NCBI GenBank assembly: GCA_036346225.1
Contig: JARFIW010000831.1
Location: 1,550,001 to 1,614,000 of the forward strand
DNA: 64,000 nucleotides
Reading direction: 5' to 3'
Origin: Platerodrilus igneus
Lineage: Eukaryota > Arthropoda > Insecta > Coleoptera > Lycidae
Position numbers and translations under genes: made by a program. The notes beneath the pieces were generated by a model. It was given only the letters and a program-made list of their open reading frames with translations, ran no database searches and was not told the DNA's origin. Each line of letters starts with the position of its first letter. Position 1 is the stretch's first letter. Of the stretch, positions 48,690 to 59,039 are shown piece after piece.

Positions 48690-49075
48690 GGGAAAATCAT
48701 TCAACTGTCAATTTGAATTTTTTAGGTTAAGAATAAAACCCCATTTCGAATGGACCTGCACCTTGCCGAAGTTCTAGATTACTAGAACAGGTGAAATGGC
48801 TTGCGTGTTCTAATGAGCTAAAGAGCCAAACTACAGGTCCACCCAAAGTAGTAGGGTCGTTAGTGAGGAACCAGACTAAGACAGGTCTCCGAAAGAGGGC
48901 AGCGGCTCTTTCGGTACTTAGATTGGCAGAGACATAGGGGTCGGTATAGCAGTCTAAGACACAATTAATATTATGTGCCATACAAAACAATGTTGTTATA
49001 TTGAAATTGCCGCCTCATTCAAGTCATTTACGCCAACCATTTGACTTATGTGTCATGAGTCACTAAAGGTAAAAA
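48690..49075. other. No gene recognised
   Basis: A GC-richer block at 48740-48985 with a short palindrome, ttctagattactagaac (48772-48788). No partner copy or coding family was recognised. Confidence 0.4.
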
Positions 49076-49084
49076 TGGGATGCT

Positions 49085-50000
49085 GAACTTGTCCAATGGC
49101 AACGGCACCATCACGGTCAGAGAATACCAAAGAAACACTTCAGTCAACTGGTTGGGAAAATATGGTATAAACCCTAATATTATTACCAATGAATTTATAA
49201 AGGGTGGTATTTTTCCCTTCAGTGCTAGCGTTATATCACAAGAATAGTACGATCCGTTGGCACTGAAAAGATGGCGTAACTGCATTAAGGAAAATCCCAA
49301 CAAAGACAATATAAGCACTCCATCAGAAGAAAAGGAATCAGAACCATCCTCGACCATTGGTTCAAATACAAAAATTATTCAGGAAATGTTTTCAACTTCC
49401 GGCACACAAAAAGATGTTACTTTTGAAGAACTCCTCTTGGGTATGGTGAAGCAACCTAAATCAGATGATATTAAGAAACCCAAGAGAAAAGTAGCAAGCG
49501 GTGCAGAAATTCTTACCAGTTATGATATGTTATAACGCATACAAAATATGCCCGATAAGAAATCGTCAAAAAAGAGAAAAATTATAGATATTTTTGACCC
49601 AGAAAGTTCATCTGAAAAAGAAATTGGTTACGAAGAGAGCGATAATAACATTGATTATGAAGAATATGAATTACCAGAAGAAGAAGACATGCATGGAGCC
49701 GATCCAGATATTGAAGATTGGGTACTGGTTGTGTGCGCGACTAAAAAAACTCTGAAACATTATATTGACCAAATTAAATCTATTAAAAAGGACGATGATG
49801 AAGTAGAAGTGAAATTTATGAGAAAAATACTTTCAAAATATCTCAATACTTCACAAAGAGAGGATTACACCGCTTTGGACTTGGATTTGATAATTATAAT
49901 GTTCAATAAGAAGTTAATACTCATTATTAAATACTTCTTTTATGTTATTGCTAATATTTGTAATCAATGCATTTGTAAAGGGTCTGTAAGCTCAGTATTA
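49085..50000 (+). pseudogene. Pogo/Tigger-type (DDE_1) transposase C-terminal relic
   Basis: Frames read WQRHHHGQRIPKKHFSQLV (after the last catalytic Asp), then NIITNEFIKGGIFPFSASVI, which matches the family block FKxxGIxPFN. Then ALKRWRNCIKENPNKDN, a Ser/Glu-rich stretch, ASGAEILTSYDML, an in-frame TAA, MPDKKSSKKRKIIDIF, an acidic tract and DWVLVVCATKKTLKHYI with DDDEVEVKFMRK. The last part is a tail often seen on insect members. In-frame stops occur at about 49229 and 49533 and a frame change near 49145. The DDE core is absent upstream. Confidence 0.6.
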
Positions 50001-50399
50001 AAAGTTTGTATATGTAAGAGTTCAATGTTTAATAAAGTTTTCTAAGCAAATACTGAGAGCTAACATATGGTACACTTACATTCTTGTCCCAGATCAAAAC
50101 CACGCTGTTGAGGTAGTAATTGCAACTTGTTTACACACTTACCTCACATTGCAGATAAGTGTGTAATATAGAATTCTAAAATAAAAAATAGTGGTAAATT
50201 GAAAACTTTTTAATGTTTGCAACTGTAATGTTGTATACGAGTAGATAATACCCTTAAGTTCATATAATCCCAAGCTGGCTTTGACATTAAAAATACTGCT
50301 TCTAAAATTTTGATGTTTAAATGAATTTTAAGAATTTTGGTACACACTTACCCCACTTCACCTTATGCCTAAAGTTTTAATCATATGATTGCAATTACA

Positions 50400-50604
50400 G
50401 GTGTTCAGCATTGTGCACTAAGGCGACTGTCCTATCCAAACAGACTTACACACTTGAGTGCAATGTTTGGTTTATCTGTGCCATCATTATCCCAAATTTT
50501 GGACACGACAGTATCGTTTATACTTGCAAATCATGAAGCAAAAGTAACCAATTTAAATACTGCGAGGTGGCGCAATAGAGAAAAATTACAGTTGTATAGT
50601 GAAG
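50400..50604 (+). pseudogene. Harbinger (HARBI1-like) transposase, internal exon
   Basis: ALRRLSYPNRLTHLSAMFGL then SVPSLSQILDTTVSFI and NTARWRNREKLQLYSE is the conserved region before the first catalytic Asp in PIF/Harbinger transposases. It is preceded by a plausible splice acceptor (tgcaattacag, ending 50399) and followed by a donor-like gtaagc at 50605. The next expected block (GFIDGT with the first catalytic Asp) is missing; the Gypsy LTR starts 100 bases later and the rest of the gene resumes at 55315. Confidence 0.75.
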
Positions 50605-50705
50605 TAAGCAATTAAATTTTTTAAGGTTGATATTTGTAGTGATATTGTGGATATGCCTGATACACCGCTTTTAAACTCGGGTTCACAAAAATAAACAACC
50701 AACAC

Positions 50706-50977
50706 TGTAACAGTTATTAGGCGTTTAATCGAATATATGGAATTATGAACTAGGTACAAATTTTCTTAACACAATATTGGATTCTTCACACTTAAGACTA
50801 AACATTCGAATAATATTAACTTAAACATTTCAAACACGATTTGCGCGCTCCTTCTGAATATCGCCCAGACTGTTCAGAAGCGCCGTTTCTACTCTACTCC
50901 TCGTACCTTGCACCCCTACGTCTCGTCTAGCGCAGGCGCAGCGGTCTTCTCCCCAGACCCCAAAACACTACATTACA
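50706..50977 (-). repeat. Gypsy 3' LTR
   Basis: It directly follows the polypurine tract and has TG...CA ends. A GC-rich segment (ctgcgcctgcgctag on the minus strand) and an AT-rich rest may hold promoter and polyadenylation signals. Boundaries rest on the terminal TGTAA/TTACA symmetry because the second LTR is lost. Confidence 0.7.
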
Positions 50978-51272
50978 CCCCTCCCCCTCAATTGAATCCT
51001 TTTCGTAAGCGAATAAAGAAAAGTTTTTGTGTATATCCTAACTGAATACAAACATTAAACCTATATGGCTAATGGGATATATCAAAATAATAATACGTTC
51101 GGTCATTAAACATATACTCCCCAAGTGACGTAACTGACTTAGTATACATAGATTGAAACTACACCCCTGATTTATACAGGTCTACTGAAAAACAACAAAA
51201 CTAATGAGCTAATCTAACATCTCAAAGTAACAACCGGAGGCGTTGACTTATAACTATCTGAATCTCCTATAC

Positions 51273-52328
51273 CTAAGCATGTTCTACCGGAAGCTTATAT
51301 GGCTTCAGATTATAAATATTTTGTGTTGACAGCAGAGTACCGGTGGCATCCTCGGTCACCTTATAGGCGTTTTTATTAATTTTCTTTTGAATGGTACAAG
51401 GGCCCCGGAAAACAAGAAAAAATTTACGTATTTGATTGTTTTCAGAACAAAATATATCATGGTTCCTAACCAACACCTTATCACCGACTTCAAAATTTGT
51501 TATTTTGCATGAATTGTCATGCATTTGCTTTTGTTTCTCAGCTCGAGATAATAGTTTAGCCCGCGCTTATTACTACCACTTCTCCCGTAAGTGTTTTGTG
51601 CGTTGGAAAGGGAACAACTTCTATCTCATTCAGTTTTAATAATTTATTTGAAGGCACCTCTAAGAGGGTAAAACCAGTACTAGAATGCACTACCTTACTT
51701 AAATATTCGCCAACTCTTGAAATAGAGTGGGTCCATCTCTGGTGTCTTTCGTGATAAAAAGTGCGTAATAATCTAACAATCTCACGATTTACACGCTCCA
51801 CCATATTTCTCTGAGGGAAGTAGACGGACGTATGGACAATAATAATCCTTTCCGACTTCATTTTAGTTAAATATACTCGACTACCAAAGTGTCAACTATT
51901 GTCTGACAGAATTATTTTCAGTTTACCAACCTTAACACAATACGTATTCAAACACCTTACAATCAAAATTGCAGAGGCCTTTTTTTAAAAAAAAAGCTCA
52001 ACTCTCTTACTAAACACGTCCAATATTACTAAAAGTTGGGTAGCACATCCCCCCCTAGATACCGATAGCGGCCCCATCAGGTCTACACTTATGGTATGGT
52101 TGGGTTCCTCTACTAAAACGGGATCATTTCCCCATTACACCTTTTGGAAATTTTTGTCTTTTGACAGATATCACAAAAACCCAGAATCTTATTGATACTA
52201 CTTCTCATTTTATTCCAATAAAAATCTCGCGCGAGACGACTGTGACACTTATCCGAACCAAAATGGCCACTGTCGATATGACAACTTGACATTAATCGAT
52301 GAATTTCCGCCTTGGGAACGCATAACAA
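51273..52328 (-). pseudogene. Gypsy integrase
   Basis: HIDSGHFGSDKCHSRL with CDICQKTK is the HHCC zinc-binding N-terminus (about 52130-52300). YFPQRNMVERVNREIVRLLR (near 51780-51835) holds the catalytic Glu region of the DDE core, and EVGDKVLVRNHD with FRGPCTIQKK is the C-terminal GPY/F-type module. The central part with the two catalytic Asp residues (51862-52110) is broken by stops. Integrases of this type insert the cDNA copy. Confidence 0.8.
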
Positions 52329-52521
52329 GAGCTCCGAAGTTACGCCATTCCCTCATCTAAATAAAATCCCCTCATGCATAACATACCAATCCTCAAACCA
52401 TGGCAAACAATTTCCTCTTTCCAACTGCCGAATGACAGTACTACAAAATTCGTCCTTGCTTTGTGTTTTTCGAAATATTCCAAATTATTTACAATTTTAC
52501 CGAAAAATGTAGCACCTTTTT

Positions 52522-54045
52522 TTATAAAGAATTAATCTCGATCTTGTTTGGATAAGGTTTATCTTGACCACCAAGATATCGCAATAAAGTATCCGCCACT
52601 CCATTCTCAGCACCGGAACAATATTCGATTTTAATAATGAACTGCTGCAAATATAAACTCAACCTGAGAAGCCTATAATTCAAAAGACGGCAAGTTGTAA
52701 GGAACAAAAAAGCTTTATGATCAATAACAACTATTATTTCATGGCCAAATAGTAGGATATACCAGTTTTTTAGAGAAGCAACAATGCTTAAAGCTTCCTT
52801 TTCGGTGACAGAGTAATTACGTTCTGGCCCTCGAAGCATCCTCGAATAAAATGCGACGATATGAATTTTTTTTTCACTCGTAACCTGATAAAGGCACGAA
52901 TCAATGGCGTACCCAGAAGCATCGGCTCTAATATAAAATGGAAGTGCTGGATCAGGATGCGTCAACATTATGACTTTTGAGAAAGCGTCCTTGATATTCT
53001 GAAAGACTTTATTTTCTTTATCCGACCAGGACCACTGCGACAACTTCTTTAATAAGTGGTTTAATTCACCCGCTAAATCGAAGAAGTTTTCAACAAAACG
53101 CGAATCGTAGTTCACCAGTCCTAGAAAACCTCTTAAAGCTTTAATATTACGAGGCGGTTCAAAATCTTGAATTGTTTGTACTCTTTTAGGGGTCATACCA
53201 ATACCCCCTTGCGTTAATATATGTCCCACAAATTGGATTTCTTTTGGTGCGAATACACACTTTTCCAATTTTAAGGTAACACCCGCGGACATTAATTTTT
53301 TAAAAATTGTTTTGATGTGATTAATGTGGTTGGACCTCTCGAGACAACAAGTAGTCGTCCACATATGGAATGATAAACCTTTCCGTATCCTCCCCTAAAA
53401 TTGATTTTAATACACGAATAAAACTCGCCACAGAAGTAGCTAAACCAAAGGGCAATACCTTAAAGACATAAGTTGCCCCTAAAAATTGAAAACCCGTATA
53501 CTTCTGGTGGGGCTCGTAAAGGGGGACTTGCAAGTAAGTCATGCAAAGATTTAACGTACTGAAGATAGCACCTGGAGGAATACGGAATAACAATTCAGAG
53601 GCGTTTGGAAGGATCGCTTGGTAATTTTTCATTTGCCTGTTAAAAAACCTAGCATCAACGCAGACCCTCGGATTGCCATTCTTTTTTTCACCACAACTAG
53701 CGGGCCAACAAATTCAGTTTGTTACTCGATTATTATACCCCACTCAATCATCTGCCTCATTTGACGTCTAACTTCAACCTGGTATGATTGCTGTATGGGG
53801 TATGGTTTAATAGAGAAAGGAGTTTCATCCTTCATTTTTATCTTATGAGAGTATCCCAAAATTAGACCTGATTTATTTGAAAATTTTTTGGAAAACCTCA
53901 GTAGTAACTTGTACAACGTTTCCTTGTCCCTACTTTCCAACATATCAGCTTTGTCGGCCAAATTACCTATTTTCAAACTGAAGTCACTACTGTCCTCGAT
54001 CAATATATTTTCGTCGCGCCCATAGGGTTCCTGCCTCATTTGCAC
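52522..54045 (-). pseudogene. Gypsy reverse transcriptase and RNase H
   Basis: From 54045: PFSIKPYPIQQSYQVEVRRQ (RT entry), then FSTLNLCMTYLQVPL (motif A, with the catalytic Asp read as Asn), FKVLPFGLATSVASFIR (motif B), IIPYVDDYLL (motif C, YVDD), then FVGHILTQGGIGMTPKR, RADASGYAIDSCLY (RNase H Asp), EKEALSIVASLKNW (Glu) and VVIDHKAFLFL (Asp). Frames change near 53640-53720 and 53345. It copies element RNA into DNA. The motif A change and shifts mark it inactive. Confidence 0.85.
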
Positions 54046-54282
54046 GTTAACCTCTGCGAAACAAATTCCCTCTAACTCATTTTTCCCCTGTGTAAATTTT
54101 ATTTCAGTTGTGCGGTTTGAATGTTCCCGATAGGCTTAATGACTCAAAACAAATGCTGACCTTGTGACACGCTAACCAATCACAACCAAGAATAAATTTC
54201 GGATTAATGATGGCATTACTATACACCCAAATTCAAACATTGCTCCCTCTCGTTTGAACTCGAGCAGAACCTGTTGTTTAAC

Positions 54283-54537
54283 CTATTTGCCCTTGCCACG
54301 TAGCGCACTAACAACTAATGTATTGTTTACGAGTAGAACGGGGATTTGAGGTCTGCCTTTTTGAATCTCATGTAAAAAAATTTGCGATATGCAAGATATT
54401 TGACTACCGCTATCTATCAATATTGATGTATAAACCTTTTCAACATAGCTATCAATTATAAGCATCACATTAGATACTTGCTCCCTTTCCTCTGCACTTT
54501 CCTGCATGAACTCCGTATTATCTTGAGCGAATAACAT
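54283..54537 (-). pseudogene. Gypsy protease
   Basis: VYTSILIDSGSQISCISQIF contains the aspartic-protease DSGS active site about 40 residues into the frame, between the basic nucleocapsid-like region and the reverse transcriptase. It would cut the element polyprotein. The frame is short and separated from RT by about 240 bases with stops. Confidence 0.75.
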
Positions 54538-54543
54538 ATTTAT

Positions 54544-55313
54544 TTAATCCTTCTCCATTATTTTGCCCCTCCCATCCTTTCTACCTATCTCTTGTATACC
54601 TGCTGGCTCTAAACAATTAACTTCTCTTTGCTGTACGTGTCTCGTATTACTCCTATTTTTTTCATTTTCCCTTTGTGGGCCGGGTCCAGAATTGTCCCTA
54701 ATTCCCTCGTTTTCCCTTTGATATCTCCAACCTCTTTCGGGCGTCCGAATATTTCTTTCATAATTTACATTCCTACGTTCTCTTTGGCTATTATTGCCAC
54801 TAATTGGACCCCCCAAGTATTCATCATATTATCCAAATTCCTAAGATATTCTTCTGCCTCATCAATACTCCTGTATCCCCCGTTAAAAATTCCCCGTTTT
54901 GTTTAAAAATCGAAGTGGGAAGCTACCAACTTCACCATTTCAAATTCCGAAAACTGCTTGTCTAAATACATACATTCCTTTATAATCTTTATAAAATAAT
55001 CTGCTTTGGATCCCGATTTGTATTGTCCGAATTACAAATTAACAAATACTCCGCGCCGTTTTTCGGGGCCCCAGTATCTCTCCAGAAATCTATTTTTTAA
55101 ATGTTCAAAGTTTACAAAACCATCCTTTTTGATTAGCGCCCCATTTAGCGGACGACCCCCTGAGGGCTTTGATAGCTAGCATAAACTGTTTGTCCTCCGG
55201 TACTCCCGCTTCAACAAATATTTCTTCCAGTTTGTTAAAAAAAGCTATCGGGTTCCTTGTTTCACTGGGCCTAAAAATTAAATTAGAACACCCTAACTTC
55301 TTAAATAAATTTA
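54544..55313 (-). pseudogene. Gypsy gag (capsid part plus Arg/Asn-rich tail), truncated
   Basis: Frames from 55300 read ETRNPIAFFNKLEEIFVEAG and KQFMLAIKALRGSSAKWG, then after a shift FEHLKNRFLERYWGPEKRRG and FIKIIKECMYLDKQFSEFEM. This is the retrotransposon gag capsid pattern. A tail rich in Arg, Asn and Gln (54544-54816) follows where nucleic-acid binding is expected; no CCHC knuckle is visible. The N-terminus is lost at the Harbinger junction. Confidence 0.7.
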
Positions 55314-55314
55314 T

Positions 55315-55870
55315 GTAAGATAAAGCAACGCGAGTATTATTCCAGACACAAACGTATTCATTGTGTAAAACACCAATCGATGATTGTGCCTGATGGAATA
55401 ATTGCTAGTTTAAAAGGAGCATACCCTGGTAGACGTCATGATACAGGAATTTTTCGTGAAAGTTTACTATACGCTGAATTAGAACAAAAAGCAGTGTTTG
55501 CCAATGAGCATTATGTTTTATATGGAGATCAAGCATATGGAATTCGACAATTGTTCTTAACTCCTTATGGTGGCAACAATTTGCTTCCTTATCAAATTGA
55601 ATTCAACCATTCCATGAGAACTCTACGTGTTGCTGTCGAATGGGGTTTTCAAAAAGTAATAAGTGTTTTTGCCTTTGTTGATTTTAGAAAAATCATAAGC
55701 TCCTTTTACAAGATATTGAAGGTATGTATAAAGTTAGCGTTTTACTGACCAACTGCCACAAATGTTTTTATGGAAATCAAACTGCTACCTATTTTAATAT
55801 TATTCCCCCTTCAATTGAAGAATATTTGGAGCAACAACTGTTGAGAAAAATACTATCATCCTTTGATCCT
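55315..55870 (+). pseudogene. Harbinger (HARBI1-like) transposase, C-terminal catalytic part
   Basis: Reads CKIKQREYYSRHKRIHCVKH, VPDGIIASLKGAYPGRRHDT, LYGDQAYGIRQLFLTPYGG (second catalytic Asp), AVEWGFQKV (catalytic Glu) and, after a one-base loss in an A run near 55695, LLQDIEGMYKV and NCHKCFYGNQTATYFNIIPP. It matches the DDE_4-type nuclease of PIF/Harbinger transposases from just after the first Asp to the end. It continues the gene begun at 50400 on the same strand. Confidence 0.8.
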
Positions 55871-56151
55871 TTACTATTATTGAGAGAATTCATAATATAT
55901 CATCCTTGCTATGATGTAAGTATAGCAATTACGTGTCAAATCGCAACCTGAAGGCAAGTGCACATCCGATCGAACTTTTTCCCAATGAAGTTGCAAATAC
56001 AAAACAGCGATTTTAACTGAAAGCAAACGACAAAATATTTGGCTTGGTATTTTATACTTTAAAATAAAATAAACCAATGTAACCCAATCCATATATTTGT
56101 ATACATAAAACTTAAAATAGTCTAAATGCACAACTAATATACATAAATACA

Positions 56152-56510
56152 CTATTTTTGAATTGAACTCATTAATTGATCAATAAGTTTTTGTTGTGTT
56201 TCTAATAATTGATGAAGTGCATGTCGTTCTTGTACTTGTAATTCAAACACCTTCCTTTCAAGTTCATTTTTTTGTTGTCTTTCCTGATAATCTAAGTCTG
56301 CTTTTCTTGATTCGAACTCAAACTTGCGCTCATTCAAAAGATGTTTTTTTCTTCTAATGCTAATTTCCTCTCTTCTAAATCAACTTGCCGTATTTTAAGA
56401 CTATATTCAATTTTGTGTTTCCCTGTTAAATATTCTAGAGCTCCTTGTCGTGATGGCCTTATTTGGCTCATTTTTCGACGTTTTGTTTCCACAATGATTA
56501 CTATGCTAGT
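56152..56510 (-). pseudogene. Coiled-coil protein, likely Harbinger Myb/SANT-like partner, C-terminal part
   Basis: SRQGALEYLTGKHKIEYSLK, RQVDLEERKLALEE and, after a one-base loss in an A run near 56340, NERKFEFESRKADLDYQERQ and LLETQQKLIDQLMSSI. The heptad-rich charged helix at the C-terminus is typical of the Myb/SANT-like DNA-binding proteins carried by Harbinger elements. The position, convergent with the transposase 280 bases away, supports this. The Myb domain itself is not present, so the assignment is inference. Confidence 0.5.
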
Positions 56511-56519
56511 TATTGGAGA

Positions 56520-56840
56520 ATGCATACACTTATCGTACGGTATTTGAGGACAGAGTTTTTGGGTAAGATGTTTTTTCAGGGTGTAAAAGGTTCTTGGAAA
56601 GTTGCAAGAATTTGCGTAAGTGGGATTTTGTGGTGAGTTCGGTGGTTTTTTGGGCTTGCAAGTATGAAATTCGGTCAAAGAGAGTCCAGTCATTGTAGTT
56701 AACTGTGGCGGATAATGTTAGATGGAGCTGTAGGAGTTGTTTAGAAATATTGTCTATTTCTTTTCGAGTGTTGGAAATTCGTTCGCGAAGAAGTGAGAAT
56801 TCAGCTCTGTAGAGAATTTTTCGGCTGGAATATGTTTGAA
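56520..56840 (-). pseudogene. Penelope-like element N-terminal fragment
   Basis: A minus-strand frame reads RAEFSLLRERISNTRKEIDN, ISKQLLQLHLTLSATVNYND, DRISYLQAQKTTELTTKSHL and RKFLQLSKNLL. This pattern of alternating helices ending near a KF..L segment is like the region upstream of the reverse transcriptase in Penelope-like elements. It faces away from the plus-strand Penelope gene at 56970, i.e. head to head. Confidence 0.4.
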
Positions 56841-56969
56841 TGTTTTATTTGATTTTAAGGAAATTTGGAACTATGTCAGAATCACGACACCGTAACAAAA
56901 AGGTGAGTGTACAAAGTAATTTTGCTAGTATGTGTCTAAACTTACTGAAAGTTATTAAGTTATTAAGTT

Positions 56970-58086
56970 ATCAAGCTTGTTTCGCATTGCATGTCCCAGA
57001 ACTGTTTTCAATTCAACAACAAGTTGTACGAACAACATGAAGGCACAGCAATGGGAAATAGCTTATCACCTTTCATAGCAAATTTATTTATGTCTCGTTT
57101 TGAAACCGAGTTAAAAGAAAACTCCAAATACTTCCCAAGAATATGGTTAAGGTACGTGGATGATATTTTTGCAGTTTTTGACACTTCTAAATCAAATGTT
57201 GATGATTTTCTTAAAGAAATGAATTCAAAATTTCAAAGCATAAAATTTACGTATGAACTAGAGAATAATGGACAATTACCCTTTTAGATACATTAGTAAT
57301 TAGAAATGGCAATAAATTAGAATTTGACATTTATAGAAAAGAAACCAATGTAAATCGCTTTATTTTGTCTTCCTCTAATCATAGCATACAACATAAGTTG
57401 GCTTCATTTAACTTTTTAATTAATAGATTATTGAATTTCCTTTAAATAAAAACAGATTTAATAAGGAATTTGCTCTTATTAAACAAATAGCGAATTACAA
57501 TGGTTTCTCTTCTGATATTATAGATAATATTTTTAGAAAGTGTAAAAATAGGATCAACATCCGTAAATCAACGACTTTGCAATCAACCACCTCTAACGAT
57601 AATGTTAAATATGTTAAACTTCCGTTTCACAAAACCACAAAGGGTCTTGATAAAATATTCAAACAGTGTAATTTCAAAATTGCTTTCACTAATACTAATA
57701 AAATTAAAGATTTGATAAGTAATCCAAAAGACAAGGTGGAAAAATTGCAAAAGTCGGGGATTTATGAAATTAGTTGTGCAGGGCCAGGGTGTTTTCAAAA
57801 ATATATTAGTCAGACCAAGAGGAATATAACAACAAGATTTAAAGAACACATTGTTCACTTCAAATATGGTAAATATGAAAGGTCTCAGGTCGCCAAACAT
57901 ATATTTGAAACCATCCACCCCGTTAAACTAGAAAATGTTAAATTGTTAAAAGCGGTACCAACGTTTTCCTCTTTAAATGCCTATGAATCAATTAAAATTG
58001 TTAAACATAAAGGACCCCTCTTAAACACCGATAAAGGGCCAATAGAGTCATCTGCTTTGCTTTCCCTATTGGTCAACAACCAATGA
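56970..58086 (+). pseudogene. Penelope-like element 2: reverse transcriptase + GIY-YIG endonuclease
   Basis: NNKLYEQHEGTAMGNSLSPF (motif B region), WLRYVDDIFAVFDTS (motif C, YVDD), FQSIKFTYELENNGQLPF then FLDTLVIRNGNKLEF and DIYRKETNVNRFILSS, then the linker and GIYEISCAGPGCFQKYISQT with KRNITTRFKEH, the GIY-YIG nuclease core (GIY...KYIxQTxR) with a Cys pair. VAKHIFETIHPVKLENVKLL follows. Two one-base losses (near 57284 and 57440) break the frame; otherwise it is well preserved. N-terminal RT motifs are missing by truncation. Its RNA would be copied at a nick made by the GIY-YIG domain. Confidence 0.85.
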
Positions 58087-58278
58087 GAAAGCAAGATTAA
58101 ACTGGTTCCACTTCAGTAAATTTAGAATTAGTATAAATTAGGTAGATTTAAGTTATAATGTCACAATTCACTTGTTTGTTGTTGAGAACACCAGCCTGCG
58201 GGTGAGGAGAATATCCTCGATAGTGTTTAAAGCAACAATATAGTAAATTATACAGCTAAATTTTTTTTTTTTTTTTTA

Positions 58279-58313
58279 CTGATGATGACCACATAGTGGT
58301 CGAAATACGTATC
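58279..58313 (+). ncRNA. Hammerhead-ribozyme-like motif, Penelope 3' region
   Basis: Core elements in order: CTGATGA (58279-58285), stem II GACCAC-ATA-GTGGTC (58287-58301), GAAA (58302-58305), a palindromic stem III TACGTA (58306-58311) and TC, with cleavage expected after 58313. Bases before CTGATGA (poly-T then A) can pair weakly with TAGTA after the site. Very short stem III is usual for hammerheads of Penelope-like elements, which are thought to work as dimers. A 47-bp repeat starts at 58314. Confidence 0.65.
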
Positions 58314-58639
58314 TAGTAATTTAAATATTTTTTGTGGTTAAGGGTTTTTATTTAATTTTACCCATATAGTAGACAAAAATTTGTTTATTGTTCTCTATAT
58401 AAAACAATGAACAAATTTATTTTTATCTATTATACTTGTAGAACGCTTACCTGATACCAGACAGAATTATTTTTTATAATTGGAATTTTTAGTTTTATTT
58501 AAAATCTTCAGTCTGGTTCTCAACCTTTTGAACAGAGAAGTCGCAAACCTTGGTAACAGATTCTAACGTCGTTTAGTTTTATCACATTTCAGTAGTAATT
58601 TAAATATTTTTTGTGGTTAAGGGTTTTTATTTAATTTTA
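58314..58639 (+). repeat. Pair of 47-bp direct repeats starting at the ribozyme cut site
   Basis: 58314-58360 and 58593-58639 are identical, starting tagtaatttaaatatttt and running to ttatttaatttta. The first starts at the base after the predicted hammerhead cleavage site. The second is preceded by unrelated sequence (atttcag). This fits the terminal-repeat (pLTR) arrangement of Penelope-like elements. Confidence 0.85.
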
Positions 58640-58754
58640 TTTACTGAAAGTTTTTGTTTTGTTTACAATATCCTCCCCGTGAAGGTTTTTTACGGCCGAA
58701 GTCATTATAAATATATATGGTTTCTGGTTGTACCGTGTCATTATATAAATTAAG

Positions 58755-58793
58755 GTCGACGTTTTGCCCACTTTTGTAAGGGGCTTCATCAGG
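58755..58793 (-). ncRNA. Degenerate hammerhead-like motif, left inverted repeat
   Basis: On the minus strand: CTGATGA, AGCCCC, a TTACAAAAGT loop, GGGC, then AAAACGTCGACC. The layout is that of a hammerhead, but the G of the conserved GAAA appears changed to C/A. Paired with 62048-62082. Confidence 0.45.
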
Positions 58794-59039
58794 ACAAGAA
58801 AAGAAAATAAGTAATAAAATAAAAAATAATAAAGATAAGAATGATAATATTAAGTAGACAAGTTAAAGTGTAAAGAGAAGAGTTACTCCTGAACTAGCAG
58901 ACTCACTAGCCCATTCAACCCAAAAGGTGTCTTGTGGCGAAGAAACTGGTGAAAGTAGCGAGAGTGGTAGTTTATATAGGGCGAGAACTTGATGCATGAG
59001 TGATCATGAATAGAGAGGAATGTCGTAGCGGATCAAATC

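Larger units (their letters stand above)
50706..55313 (-). mobile_element. Ty3/Gypsy LTR retrotransposon, 5'-truncated, inside a Harbinger gene
   Basis: On the minus strand: gag, protease, reverse transcriptase, RNase H and integrase in Ty3/Gypsy order, then a polypurine tract (ttgagggggagggg, about 50978-50991) and a 3' LTR at 50706-50977 (272 bp, TGTAATG...TGTTACA, with TGTAA/TTACA as short inverted ends). The 5' LTR and start of gag are missing; the sequence passes straight into Harbinger at 55313. No envelope gene is seen. Confidence 0.85.

Noticed and set aside
48740..48985. Possible organelle-derived insert because of higher GC and palindrome
   Set aside because: No mitochondrial gene segment could be recognised and insect mitochondrial DNA is AT-rich.
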